Of a stretch of DNA of 64,000 nucleotides, positions 23,943-34,436 are shown one piece after another. The DNA is taken from positions 10,726,501 to 10,790,500 of the forward strand of contig OU015569.1 of assembly GCA_907165135.1 (NCBI GenBank), given 5' to 3'. The translations under genes and the position numbers were made by a program. A model generated the notes under the pieces. The model was not told the origin of the DNA and did not search any database. It was given only the letters and a program-made list of their open reading frames with translations. The stretch's first letter is position 1; each line of letters begins with the position of its first letter. This stretch comes from Oikopleura dioica. Its lineage: Eukaryota > Chordata > Appendicularia > Copelata > Oikopleuridae.

Positions 23943-25648
23943 ATGGCCGGCGCAGCATGTGTTGCTCAACCGACAAATAACGACTTACAGCAACTTTACC
24001 ATGACCTTAATTCTGTATGAACGATAATGTGAGGATTCTACTAACCCTTCTCTTAGGCAAAAGAGCGCTCGGACCAAGAGACAATCCGCAAAAATGAGGC
24101 GAAGATCATCGAGCTCGGCGAGTGGCTTCAAAAGCAGGGCAATGCCAAGGAGCTCGGTGAACTCGTGAAAAACGTGCGCCCGTATTTGGGTTCGCTGAGC
24201 AAGGCCAAGGCTGCCCGCCTTGTTCGAACCCTCGTCGACTTATTCCTTGATATGGATTCAGGTAGACCTTACTTTGAATCCCCGTCTTATCCGTTTCCCA
24301 AAAGCCATTGGAGTGGAAGTCGATCTGTGCAAAGAATGCATACAATGGGCGATGGAGGAGAAGCGCACATACCTGCGGCAGGCTCTTGAAGCCCGCCTAA
24401 TGGCCCTCTACTTCGACACAAAAACTACAAGGAGTGTCTTGGCCTCGGACAGCGCCTTTACTCCGAACTGAAAAAGCTTGATGACAAAGCTTTGCTCGTT
24501 GAAATCCAGCTTACTGAATCAAAGGTAGCTTCAACGTTTAATCCGTATCTCACCTTCTCAGGCGTATCACTCAATCGGCAACCTTCAAAACTCCCGTGCC
24601 GCGCTTACTTCCGCTAGAACGACCGCCAACGCTATTTACTGTCCTCCACGAACGCAAGCAAATCTCGACATGCAAGCGGGTATCCTCCATGCTGCCGAGA
24701 ACAAGGACTGGAAGACTGCATTCAGGTGCAATCAGGCTTCGTTTTGCTCGAATAAAAGGTGTTTTCAGTTACTTTTACGAAGCATTTGAGGGATTCGATT
24801 CTTGCGACCTTAAGAAAAAGGCTGTTCAGAATCTAAGGTAAACGAAAAGTGAAAACAACAAGGTCTTACAAAAACTACCCCACATAGATACATGATTATG
24901 TGCAAAATCATGAACAACAACGAGGAAGAAGTGTCGAATCTGCTCACAGCTAAGCTAGCAATCAAATACAAGGGTCCGGAAATTGAAGCAATGAAGGTAA
25001 ATGCTGATACCGTTCTTTACTGAACTTAGAGCGAGTTTAAAACCAGTGGGCCCTTTCGGCGGTTGTTTTAATGCGAGTAAAATGTCAATTCTTTTTGTAG
25101 GACATTTGCAAAGCCTCCGCTGACCGTGATGTTCATAAACTCGAAGCCGCATTTGTCAAATATCAGCCGCAGCTCAGCGACGACACAGTTATACAGGTGA
25201 ACTGTTTGGACCGAGGTCGAAGTCTCCCCGTCTCATGACTAAAAACTCTTTCTAGGAACACTTCGAAAGTCTGAAGTCCAATCTCCTCGAAAAGAATTTA
25301 AAACGACTGATCGAACCGTACTCCCGTGTGGAAATTTCCAAAATCGCCAAGCTTATCGACCTAGACGAACTCGAAATCGAGGTAGAAATCGTTCTTAAAA
25401 ATCGAATGTTTATTAAAATATCTAGCGAAAACTTTCTCAAATGATCTTGGATAAGAAGCTAATTGGTATTTTGTCCCAAGAAGATCGTGCTCTTCAAATC
25501 TTCGAACCATCAGAATCGGATAAAGTTTATGAGGTTCGTCCGTCCTTTCCTTTCCTAAAGGGCTATCCTTTCACTTTAGGACTCTTTGGAAATGATCGGT
25601 GCTCTGGAAGACGTCGTTGCATCTCTCTACAAAAAGCTGAAAAATTGA
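23943..25648 (+). CDS. PSMD11: 26S proteasome non-ATPase subunit 11 (Rpn6)
   Basis: About ten small exons encode the whole Rpn6 protein: [18 protein letters not shown], the helical PCI/solenoid repeats ([75 protein letters not shown]) and the PCI winged helix [20 protein letters not shown]. Rpn6 clamps the 19S lid to the 20S core of the proteasome. One anomaly: at 24420-24424 a run of five As joins LYFDTK to [12 protein letters not shown] with one base missing, so as written the frame breaks there. Both sides match the family closely. A sequencing or assembly error in the homopolymer is the simplest explanation. Confidence 0.93.
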
Positions 25649-26452
25649 AGTAACCGCAATAAGAAGAATAACAAGCTCCCGTCTTTATTTCTCCCTCGAA
25701 AAAACACCAAGGATAAAAGCATTTCTAATGAAAAAACACTCTACGCTTGTACTGTAATAACTAGTTCAAATTACAATATAACATGTAAGAATCAAGACCA
25801 GCTTATTTGTTTCAACGAGAATTACAGAGGACAGGACTGGAATTCTTTATTTGACGTGTCTTCCGATCTAAGAAAAATTTTTCCAGGCACTGCGGAATTT
25901 TAGTGGAAACGCAGCAAGTGGAAACTCACTCTGCAGGCTCATAGGAACTCGCTTCAAGCACGGATAGGAAAGCAAATTATTATCTGTTGACAGGGGCAAG
26001 AGTTGTGAATTGCTAGTAAAATTTCAAGAATTCCTCCGCTTAAAATATGATTAACGAACAAGAATCTAATTAGACTTTTCTATTTCCAGATTTCTATTTC
26101 CGATTATCCAGAAACCTAATTTTACGTCGATTTTATTGATGGCCAAGTTGTTGGTATCCACGGAAATCCAACTTTTATTTAAAATTTCATTAAAAATTCT
26201 TGCCGATAATAAAGATGTCGGGTGCTGTTCCAGAAGACTCTTTGAGCGCACATTTTTGTCGTATGATTCCTGTCCATTCCAACAAGTCATTGCTTTTCGA
26301 CCTTGCTTTGATGAGTGAAAAAGTTCGCTGTGGTGAAGCGGTACTCTACTTTCTAATTACTTGTCAAATGGCAAGCCAGAAGGAAGAACTATAAATACGA
26401 ACGTCCAGCTTCGTTCATTATAAGCAAGAAAATCCAGAGTTAGAAAACCAAA
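25649..26452. other. Intergenic interval with a TATA box near its right end
   Basis: No gene is supported between PSMD11 and the small gene at 26453. The sequence CTATAAATAC at 26389-26398 lies about 55 bases before that ATG and looks like its core promoter. Confidence 0.4.
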
Positions 26453-26726
26453 ATGACTTCCACAAGTAAGGACATGAAAAGGGATGAAAAGAGCACCTAG
26501 AGCTCGCTAACTCTGCACAATCCTTCCAAACTGAGTGATAGTTACTACAGCAAGATTAACTATCATCGAAGCACTTTTCGCACGAACCGTCTCTTCTACT
26601 TTTTATCCTGAGTAATCACGCATGAATAACTAACTATCTTCAGGCTCCAACAACTCCTTGACACCTTACTCTGGTGGTGGGGGTCGCGACGGTCGACGAG
26701 TGGACCAAAACAACAACTATTGCTAA
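26453..26726 (+). CDS. Very small two-exon protein of 31 residues
   Basis: Exon 1 (26453-26465) encodes MTST plus one base. Exon 2 (26644-26726) is joined by a 178-base GT-AG intron and gives a Gly-rich, Asn-rich end, PYSGGGGRDGRRVDQNNNYC, before TAA. The total of 96 bases is exactly 32 codons. A TATA-like box lies upstream. There is no signal peptide. Evidence is the clean splice junction and promoter position; no family is recognised and it could be part of a longer transcript. Confidence 0.45.
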
Positions 26727-27267
26727 TAATTGCAATACGCTTACACCCTTCATCTTCAAAAACTATCCTCCAACGATTGGCGATCCTGATCGTTAAGAAT
26801 AACGCTTTCGAAACTCTTCTGTTTTGAATAAGAAATTGACACTTTCCATTGGAAATAAACTTCTCCTTCTTCAGTTCTGCCTTTTTGAATTTTCAATCGA
26901 ATTTCGCAGGAAAAAAATGAAACTTGTTAACTATCCTCGATGTTGACAAAATGTGCAATACACATAAAACGAGGTCATAAATCATCGACTACTCAATGTA
27001 TTTCCTACTGTAATTGCGAAGCGGTGACATTTTGCCAAAGGATCTGAGCTGTTTACGAGGAGTTCTGGATGTTTTGAGGAAACAGATTTATGGCCGTGGC
27101 GCCCGAACTGCTTGCTGACGGCTACAGGCCGCAAAAAGGGGGTTGAGGGGTCAATCTGAGCAGAACACGACAGAGCGAAGACAAGTTACAAACCATTCAG
27201 AGCTTTTTCGAAAATTTCGGTCAATACACATGGTCCTCAAACGATCCGTTTTTCTTGAAGGTAAATC

Positions 27268-27565
27268 GTGCTATTTCGTGCAGTTGCTCGAGTCGGCGCT
27301 AATTTAGTCCGACGAACTCAAGGACGATTCGGGCAGAAGTCCTCGTCGTTCTTGGAGGAATACGAGGAGAAGCAGAGGAAGCAGAAGAAAGTTGACTTCT
27401 CGAAATATGGCTCCGAAACAAGAAGTGAGCGGAAGCCAGCCAAGGTTTGATGCATGCTTTCAAACGGTCAACGACTTATGTCTTTAGGAAATCGACATTG
27501 ATGAGATTATTCGACAAACAGAAGAAGACTTCCCAGATAGGAAATTGGTTCAGCTAACATTTTAA
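27268..27565 (+). CDS. Small protein with mitochondrial-type N-terminus (start unresolved)
   Basis: Two exons join in frame through a GT-AG intron near 27446-27487. The product opens with FRAVARVGANLVRRTQGRFG, an arginine-rich amphipathic stretch like a mitochondrial presequence, followed by a charged helix (EEYEEKQRKQKKVDFSKYG) and EIDIDEIIRQTEEDFPDR. It ends LVQLTF at TAA, 27563-27565. No in-frame ATG precedes it: the frame is closed by TAA at 27262-27264 and the first codon shown is GTG. A first exon with the ATG is therefore probably missing from my model. The stop lies only six bases before the acceptor of the next gene. Family not recognised. Confidence 0.5.
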
Positions 27566-27574
27566 CTCTAGATT

Positions 27575-28038
27575 ATGATCAATAAGATGAACCATTTTAC
27601 AAGTAATTGCTTCAACCCTTTGCCGGAAAAATCCGAGCGATTGGAGAAAGAATCGCGCCTCTTCTTCGAAATGATTAAAATTCTCAAACACCAAGGTATT
27701 CCTCGTTGATTTCAACTCGCCTAAATTGAAATTGAAAATGCTCAGATAAGTTTGGGCCAAAATGCAAGACTCCCACCATCAAAGCAAACGTCGATATGTT
27801 GAGGAGCTGCGCTAGCTATATGCAAGAAGATGAAGGTGACAAAAATATGCAATAAAAGTATTAACGGGCGGTAATTCTAGCGCTTCCTTGCTGGATAAAG
27901 AACGCGATGACGTTGATTTCCGGTGACTCAAATTTTTGTAAAGCAGCGAAGAATTATTGGACAGAAATGGAAGACGATGGATTTCGGGTTGAAAAAAAAA
28001 GATATTTTCGCTCTTCAAAAAGAAAGCTTCACTTTTAA
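27575..28038 (+). CDS. Uncharacterised Cys-containing protein of about 120 residues
   Basis: Exons 27575-27695, 27746-27835 and 27881-28038 join in frame with phase-1 junctions. The product begins MINKMNHFTSNCFNPLPEKS, continues RLEKESRLFFEMIKILKHQD, then FGPKCKTPTIKANVDMLRSC, ALPCWIKNAMTLISGDSNFC and a basic tail ending KRKLHF. Six cysteines, no signal peptide. The start ATG lies three bases after a TTTTAACTCTAG acceptor that directly follows the stop of the upstream gene, so the two look like an operon with almost no spacer. An alternative is that both parts are one gene with a missed junction. Family not recognised. Confidence 0.55.
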
Positions 28039-28094
28039 GAATTTTTTTCAACCTTGTGCTCTGAGATTACGACTTCTCCTTTGCAAAAGAAGAA

Positions 28095-28554
28095 ATGTAT
28101 GGAAACTCGGATATCCGAAGAAAAACCGTTATGCTCGACGGTTTCATCAACATCAACAATCCTATCGATGAGAATGAAGCTTCCAGGACATCCACTCTCG
28201 TGAGAACTCGTCTGTTCTTTTTCACAGTAATATTCGTTTGTTTTCAGGCAGATCTTGGTAATAGACTTGAAACTGGTAAACGGGGAAGTATGACGAAAGA
28301 GCAGATGATGAAACTCAACACTAGAAGAAAATCGATGATTCTGATGGTCAACCAGGACAAAATGAACGCCTCGGATCACCGGCGAGACTCTTTACAAGCG
28401 TAAGGCCTTCGTAATTTTTTTATGCTTTTTATAATTTTTATACTTGTTCAAAGTGATTAATTCTTTTTCTAGCGCCGGCGCAGCGCCACCTAGAGGCAGA
28501 AGATTTGCAGTGTTGGCGAAAAAAGCTTCGATGATGTCCACAGCCTTCAAATAA
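28095..28554 (+). CDS. Basic protein with repeated RRxS-type sites, short paralog
   Basis: Three exons (28095-28199, about 28247-28400, about 28474-28554) join in frame. The product starts MYGNSDIRRKTVMLDGF and has a block EQMMKLNTRRKSMILMVNQD followed by DHRRDSLQ, then GRRFAVLAKKASMMSTAFK at the end. The block aligns with the C-terminal part of the next gene (EQQKINSRKASAMLTINKKD, then DSRKQSL), so the two are tandem paralogs and this one lacks the long N-terminal and acidic parts. The repeated RR-x-S/T pattern fits basophilic kinases such as PKA. Function unknown. Confidence 0.65.
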
Positions 28555-28736
28555 TCTCTGCATTTCCATGTGCACTCAATTTTGTCTGTATAAATGTACC
28601 TAACTTGTGTCACAAGTCGATTAGCGCAGTCGAGATTGACGATGGATTAGGCGGCCACAGAGCACAGAGAGAAAAAAAAAAGAATTGTGCTAAGTCTTGT
28701 TCTGAAACGCTGAACTCGTCATAGAGAAAAATCATC

Positions 28737-30056
28737 ATGGGCAAAAGATCAGTCTTTGTTGAAGGTGGCTATTCGATTCTACTTGATCGTGTATTGCATT
28801 TGCGCATTTCTCTTTTTTTTTCGAAGGCTTTTTAGAATTTCGCGAGGCTTAAAATATCTCAATATATAAATAGCGTTTAAATTTTATTTTACGAAAATTA
28901 TGCATAAATAATCAGTGTTTAGCGAGAAAATCTCAGGGACGACAGGGCCTTCCAGCCCTGTCTGTTCTCCAAGAAATCGAAGAAAAAGAGCGAGAATCAC
29001 GTGTATCAAAGATGAACTCCATCATGGCTCGGGCGACTAAAAACGCAGAGGAAGGAGGAGCAGGTCGAAAACCTATTCTTCCTTGGATGAATGTCGACTA
29101 CGAAAAATATAAGGAAGAGTTTCCAGTTGAGATCATGTTCTTTTCTCAGGTTTAGAAATTCGACATCGCATTTTATTTTGAAAACATGCGTTTTAGGAGG
29201 ATGAGGAATTCATCGCAGAGCAGTACAAGAAATTCGAAGAAATGTACAACATCCTCGACGACATGAAGGACAACAGAGCGAATCTCTCCAACCGAAAATT
29301 GGTCGCTGAACAAGAACTTATCCGAACAATGTACAAAATCTACGCTGAAGGTGTTCCCCTTCCAACTTGGCTCAAGGGCTGCCTTGGCCGAATTCACAAG
29401 GATCCCAAATTTGGCGACTACGCTCGAGTAAGAATATTTCTGCGATTTTCTGCTTTTTGCTGATGTCTCTTTTTAGAATTACTGGGAAGAGCAGGGCGAC
29501 GAGGCGGAACCAGTCGACTTCGAAGACTTCGTCGAGGCTGAAGACCCAGCAGAAATCGCCCGTCGCTCGGGAATCTTCAAGGAAGCCAAGGTTGCCTCGC
29601 TCGACACTTCCGTCAACACCTCGGCCAAAATGTACGCGGCGCCAATATTTATACAGTTTCATTTATTTTCACTTTTTCAATTGTCAAAATTTGATTAGTG
29701 ACGAAACTAAACAAGGTCACTACTCTCTCTTCTTTGACCTTGATCGCTTTTAATTTATACAAAAATTGCTACTGTAGATTTCAAAAAAAAACAAACAATT
29801 CTCTAGCCACTCTGCCGAGGAGCAACAAAAAATCAACTCCCGAAAAGCGTCCGCCATGCTCACCATCAACAAAAAAGACATGGCTCGACTTGACAGCCGT
29901 AAGCAGAGGTAAAATCGACTGTAGTGTCATGATCAGCGCACTGATTTTGTTCCTACCTGTAGTCTCGAAGGCGGATCAGGAAACCGACGAGCATCGCGAA
30001 AGCTGTCCATGGCCACTGTTGGCCAGGCATTGATTGGCATGAATCGCAAACGCTAA
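28737..30056 (+). CDS. Charged protein with acidic middle and RRxS-rich tail, long paralog
   Basis: Six exons with GT-AG introns join in frame from the ATG to TAA at 30054-30056. Features in order: a basic start (MGKRSVFVEARKSQGRQGLP), a helical segment, PILPWMNVDYEKYKEEFPVE, a long helix with YKKFEEMYNILDDMKDNRAN, PLPTWLKGCLGRIHKDPKFG, an acidic stretch (EAEPVDFEDFVEAEDPAEIA), and a C-terminal block SAEEQQKINSRKASAMLTIN. It ends with SGNRRASRKLSMATVGQAL and a basic tail. No signal peptide. The C-terminal block is shared with the gene just upstream. I do not recognise the family; a regulated cytoplasmic or nuclear protein is a guess. Confidence 0.7.
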
Positions 30057-30222
30057 AATGATGAACAAAAAATAATTCGCAGTTCTGTTTTTTACAACAA
30101 ATAAAACATGAAAAATTGAACAAACACACGCGTCTTTCTCGAAAGCTAATACAAAAAAAAATAAAGAAAAAAAAGAGAAATATTTCGTGCTTTGCAGTAA
30201 AACGATAGATTCCGATTAGAGA

Positions 30223-30668
30223 ATGGAAGTGCACGTGATTCGCCTCGTTCCCGGCGACAATTTGCAAGAAAAACTGGTCGAATTTGTAAAAGCGAAAAAT
30301 CTGCAAAACGCGTTCATCATCACTTGCGTTGGATCATTGACACAAGCAAAGATTCGATTAGCGAATGCAAATCTAACTCGAGATTTCGACGGGCATTTCG
30401 AAATCGTCTCCCTCGTTGGAACAATCGATCCTGATGGAGGACATCATCTTCACATTTCGATTTCCGACGACAAAGGCGATGTTTTTGGAGGACACGTTTT
30501 CTCAGGTAAAAAAAGAGGAGTAGGGAATCGACCATGACGGTGATTATAGATCATATTGTCTACACAACGGCCGAAATCGTCATTGGAAGCGCGAAGGGCC
30601 TTTCTTTCTCCCGAGAACACTGCGATAAAAGCGGCTGGCCGGAACTTGTCGTCAAGAAAACTGAGTAA
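30223..30668 (+). CDS. PPC/DUF296-domain protein
   Basis: Two exons join through a 45-base intron after the segment HVFS. The product of about 135 residues is essentially one PPC (DUF296) domain: VIRLVPGDNLQEKLVEFVKA, NAFIITCVGSLTQAKIRLAN, FEIVSLVGTIDPDGGHHLHI and DDKGDVFGGH. In other organisms this domain occurs in plant AT-hook nuclear proteins and in stand-alone prokaryotic proteins, where it forms trimers. Here it is stand-alone, with no AT-hook. The ligand or partner in animals is not established to my knowledge. Confidence 0.8.
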
Positions 30669-31098
30669 AACTGATCATTCAAATTTCTTTCCCTCCTTTT
30701 TTGGCAATAAAATAAGAAAATGCTGGCATAGAAAGGAGCTGGTTTCTAAAGATGCTCTCTTTGTGCATTTTAGAAAAGGATGACTCCATAGAAAAGAGTT
30801 CATCAATTAGAAGGTGTCTAGAAGAACGTGACTTGATTTCACGGCGGCTCAAAAAGGCGTCAAACTTCGCGCCAAAGTAAAAAGTATCTGATCCCTTTGG
30901 TTTTATTCCTTTTCCTCGTCGGCTAATCTGAGAAGGATTAAACGCTCCTCATCAATTCTAAAGATTCTAACTTGACGAAATAACTCGAAATAACTCTGAT
31001 CCACTTTCTAATTCCGTATCTTTATTTTACAACGAAAGGATAATTTTCGAATTTGCAGTAGATAGGAATGCAGTAAGAGATCAACATACAGTTCTTGA
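30669..31098. other. Short intergenic interval between convergent genes
   Basis: No gene supported. AATAAA at about 30706 can serve the PPC-domain gene on the plus strand. Confidence 0.35.
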
Positions 31099-31839
31099 TC
31101 AACGCAAGGGCAGATCGACGGTATCGTAGCCATCGACAGCCCCGTTGGCCCAGATCGGCAAGTTCTTGATGGTGCCCGAGAGATCTCCATCAAAGTCCTG
31201 CATATTTTGTTAATTCTTCAAAATATAAATCTTCAAATTGACTTACGATTTTGTTCAGGTAGAAGTTGGGAGACATTCTCCGGTTAACCGATCCATGGGC
31301 GAGGCAAACGTTGCCGTTCTTGTAGCAATCAGGGACGAGCCATGCGAACTGCTGGTCGAAGAATCCATTTAGTGGACGAGTCTGGACGGGATTGGGTTCA
31401 GAACAAGGTTGATCGCGCCATAAACGACCAGCAGCCTGTTTCTGAAATAAATATTTTTATTGGATACGCACTTAAATTATTAAAGTATAATGTTATATGA
31501 TAAATGCAAAATTATAATAACTATTATAAATACTTACTCCAAGGCGCTGGTAGCGGTACTGATCCTTGCAGATGGTGAAGAAAGGTTTGATTCCCGATCG
31601 CATGGTAGCCAGATCCTAAATAATGAAATAATTGAAAGTATAGATTCCTTGCTAAAACTGACATCTTTGAAGTTTATTTCATCGTAGTTGACTTTAGCCC
31701 AGAAAACGTCTTCAGCAGACTCCCAGCAGGAGATGGTGCAGACAATGTCAGATGATCGACCGGGATTGGTACCGTAAACGTTCAAGAAGATCCCTTTGAC
31801 ATTCTCTTTGCTGTCTTTCAAGGCAAAAATTCGGCTCAT
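31099..31839 (-). CDS. Novel Cys/Trp-motif protein, member 1 (LWRDxPC family)
   Basis: Four exons on the minus strand join with GT-AG introns: MSRIFALKDSKENVKGIFLN at the start, CWESAEDVFWAKVNYDEINF, FFTICKDQYRYQRLG, LWRDQPCSEPNPVQTRPLNG, FAWLVPDCYKNGNVCLAHGS and VNRRMSPNFYLNKI, ending DTVDLPLR. No signal peptide or membrane segment. The gene at 42225-43133 has the same motif order (LWRDxPC, WxxPxCxKxGxVCxxH, then GTI), so the two are diverged paralogs of a family I do not know. A TATA box lies about 50 bases upstream. I chose the ATG at 31839 because the longer frame upstream reads through the TATA box and an apparent acceptor. Confidence 0.7.
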
Positions 31840-31883
31840 GTTTTTGGCTCCTCTGAAAATGAGCGAAGAAGTGACAAGCGCAG

Positions 31884-31895
31884 CCTTTTTATAGT
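31884..31895 (-). promoter_or_regulatory. TATA box of the gene ending at 31099
   Basis: On the minus strand CTATAAAAAGG lies about 50 bases upstream of the ATG and is followed by CTTCGCTCATTT. The paralog at 42225-43133 has the same arrangement. Confidence 0.6.
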
Positions 31896-33629
31896 CCCGT
31901 CGTTTGGATCGGGCGGGAAACATCGGTGGCTAGAAAAAAGCCTGTCTGGTACCATTCCATTTCTACAAAATTTCTAGAAAAACAGCACGTCTCGATATCA
32001 GGTTATGAACTAGTCACGTAAGGACCTCCTTTGCTCGGTATCAGTTAGCCGCTAACGGGGGATCATCTCCGAGGAGCGAAAGTGATACAATACTTTCTTT
32101 CTCAGCCTGCAGTCATGAACAAGAAATGAATTTCAGATAGATAATCGAATATTTTATAACAAAATATTTTGTAAAAGAGCTTCTTTTTTATTAAAAAAAT
32201 ACTTTCCGCAAACTTTCGTCATCACAAACAAAAGAAATATGCTTACAAGCAGAAAACATTTAATTAACATAATCTGATCAGCACGAGACCATCCTCAACG
32301 ATCAGACGATCAGTTGTTTTTTGATAAAGTTGCAGAGAAAAATAAGATGTCCAGAGATGATCGAAGATTTGGGAAGTTATTTTGACGATGTTTTTTTTCA
32401 AGTTGAAGTGCTTGTCTTTATCGAAGTTGTATCTGTCTGAAGCTAGCTAGATTGGAATTCCAAAAACAAACACGAGTACCAAACGCGACCGGGAAAGTGG
32501 CCAGTTTTTTGGGAAATCCTCGAAAAGATCCTTCTTTGTCGAAAGCTAAGCATTTTCCACGTCACTCGAGGAGGGCATCCGAAACCAAAATCGTTTTTGC
32601 GCAATCGCCAGTGTAGCGAGGTGTTTCCGTTAATTCCGCTAATTTCCCGTCGGGATTTCGCGGGCTCTCGATTTCGAAACTCACTCTCTCGGCTTACTGA
32701 ATTTGGATACTTTAGAAAGGGAGGAGAGAAAAGTCCCCGGGATCGACTTTTTCGGACCTGCCCAACACGTGCACCTGCAAGTTATAATCCGTCATCTCGC
32801 TTTTCCAAGACATCCGGCAGCAGAAGTACCAATAACTTTATTTCCCATTAGCGCGGGTCTTGAAATACAGGTAGTATCCAACACTGATGATTAATATTAA
32901 TGCTCGAATCTAAAATTTAATCTTAAAAATCAGCAATAAAAGGAACAGCTTTATTCTGATTTCGTTGAAATAAGGGTATCACTCTGTTAAATCTATCGAA
33001 AAGCTAAAAGAGCTAGAAAAGCTATCGTACCACTTTCGTACTCTTCTAGCTTTTCGATAGATTTAACAAAGTGATACCCTTATTTTAACTCTTCGCAAGG
33101 CGAATAAGGGCGTTACCTTTAGAAGAAAAAGTCAAAAAACAGGACAATATGACGACTCCAATCCTCATGAGATTTTGGCTCTTACGATCAACTAACGAAT
33201 TGAGTTTTGGTTTCGCTTGTTCCCTGTAATATAACGAGCTTAGTACACACGTTCCTCCAGAACCACCATCGCTCACGTTTAAATTCATGGGCCTTGAAGT
33301 TGAGCTCCTGGCGATTAAAATTTTGGGCGTTGTTTAATCCCTTTCCGGCGGAAGCTTTGGCTGGGACCTTGGCGGAGAAACATGGAATTGCACCTAAATC
33401 CAAGATTATTCCTAAAGAATGACTTGCTGCCCTCGCGTATTTTTTCTTCAACCGGCATCTCATGGATCGTGTTGTGAAAGACGAAGACGTCTTTTTCGAG
33501 ATATCGCACACAACAGCGTCAATGATGGTGCTGCGGAATGCGATGAAGTTGCTCAGATCACGACATAAAAGAAATCCCCTTCTCGTTAATCTTCACTTCG
33601 AGAAAATAAACCTCTGAGCTGCGGGAAAA
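31896..33629. other. Intergenic interval containing a foldback element
   Basis: No gene is supported. The long inverted repeat at 32969-33084 is the main structure. Confidence 0.4.
32969..33084. repeat. Long foldback element (38-bp arms)
   Basis: The left arm 32969-33006 and right arm 33047-33084 are complementary at 37 of 38 positions around a 40-base loop. The arms begin AATAAGGGTATCAC and end with AAAAGCTA toward the loop. It has the form of a small foldback MITE or hairpin-RNA source. Confidence 0.75.
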
Positions 33630-34436
33630 ATGAGCAAACCTTCGAAAACCAAAACTAAGAATTTCAAGTACAAGGAAGCTCTCTTCGCAGCAGAAGAAGG
33701 TGCAGTCTATTCTCTTTTTTCTTACACTAGCTTCGCTGGATAACGAATTTTTTCATCAACTTTCATCAATTTTTTGGATGGAAAAATTCGCTATCCTAAG
33801 AAGCAAATTTGGATAAATTTTCAGCAACGCGCAAGCGAGAACTGGAAAGGATAGTGAAAGACATTCCCCCAACAAAAGGGATGGGTCACTACCTGAATCG
33901 CGTCGATCGACGGCTGATGAGCGAGCGTGAGCTGATCGAAGTCATGTGGCTGCTTGCCCTCGGCCAGCGAGACTTCAACTTCAAGGAACGAGTGCGCGTG
34001 ACTCATTTTCTTCCTCTAGTAAAGGAGTCACCAAACTCGTACCAGATCCGCATGAGCGCGGCGATCGACATGGAGGAGTTCGGCTGGAGCTTGCGCTACA
34101 AGATCAGTCGCAAGCGGGGCGAACACTTTCACAAGATCACCTTGAAACGAAAAGGTAAAAATTAAGCTCCAGATTTATCTAAACCGTCCAAACTCTTTTC
34201 CAGTCGGATTGACTCCACGCTTCAACTTGATCTTGGAGGAGTTTGACGCGGTTGAGATGCGAAATCTCAACGAGGCGACGAGCATCGCGAAATCCATTAA
34301 CCGACAGGTCGTCGCGATCAAAGTCGGCTCCATCGTCAGCGGCATGAACAATGGCTCCATAAGATTCAACTTCTCCTTGGATCCCATTCTCCACAGCCGA
34401 GCTTCAGAGCTAAAAAACCACCAAGAAAGAAATTGA
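33630..34436 (+). CDS. Uncharacterised basic protein of about 225 residues
   Basis: Three exons join in frame: the first from ATG at 33630 (MSKPSKTKTKNFKYKEALFA), the second beginning ATRKREL, the third beginning VGLTPRFNLI. The middle reads GMGHYLNRVDRRLMSERELI, EVMWLLALGQRDFNFKERVR and MEEFGWSLRYKISRKRGEHF. The end has RNLNEATSIAKSINRQVVAI and SGMNNGSIRFNFSLDP. It is rich in Lys/Arg with no signal peptide or membrane segment. No family recognised. Confidence 0.7.

Noticed and set aside
24165-24389. Alternative frames inside PSMD11
   Set aside because: They arise from reading through an intron and from the one-base break; the Rpn6 frame explains the sequence.
31840-31923. Upstream extension of the LWRDxPC member 1 start
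   Set aside because: It would translate the TATA box and a splice-acceptor-like tract; the ATG at 31839 is better placed.
33085-33511. Overlapping minus-strand frames next to the foldback element
   Set aside because: No family similarity, no acceptors in frame, low-quality composition.
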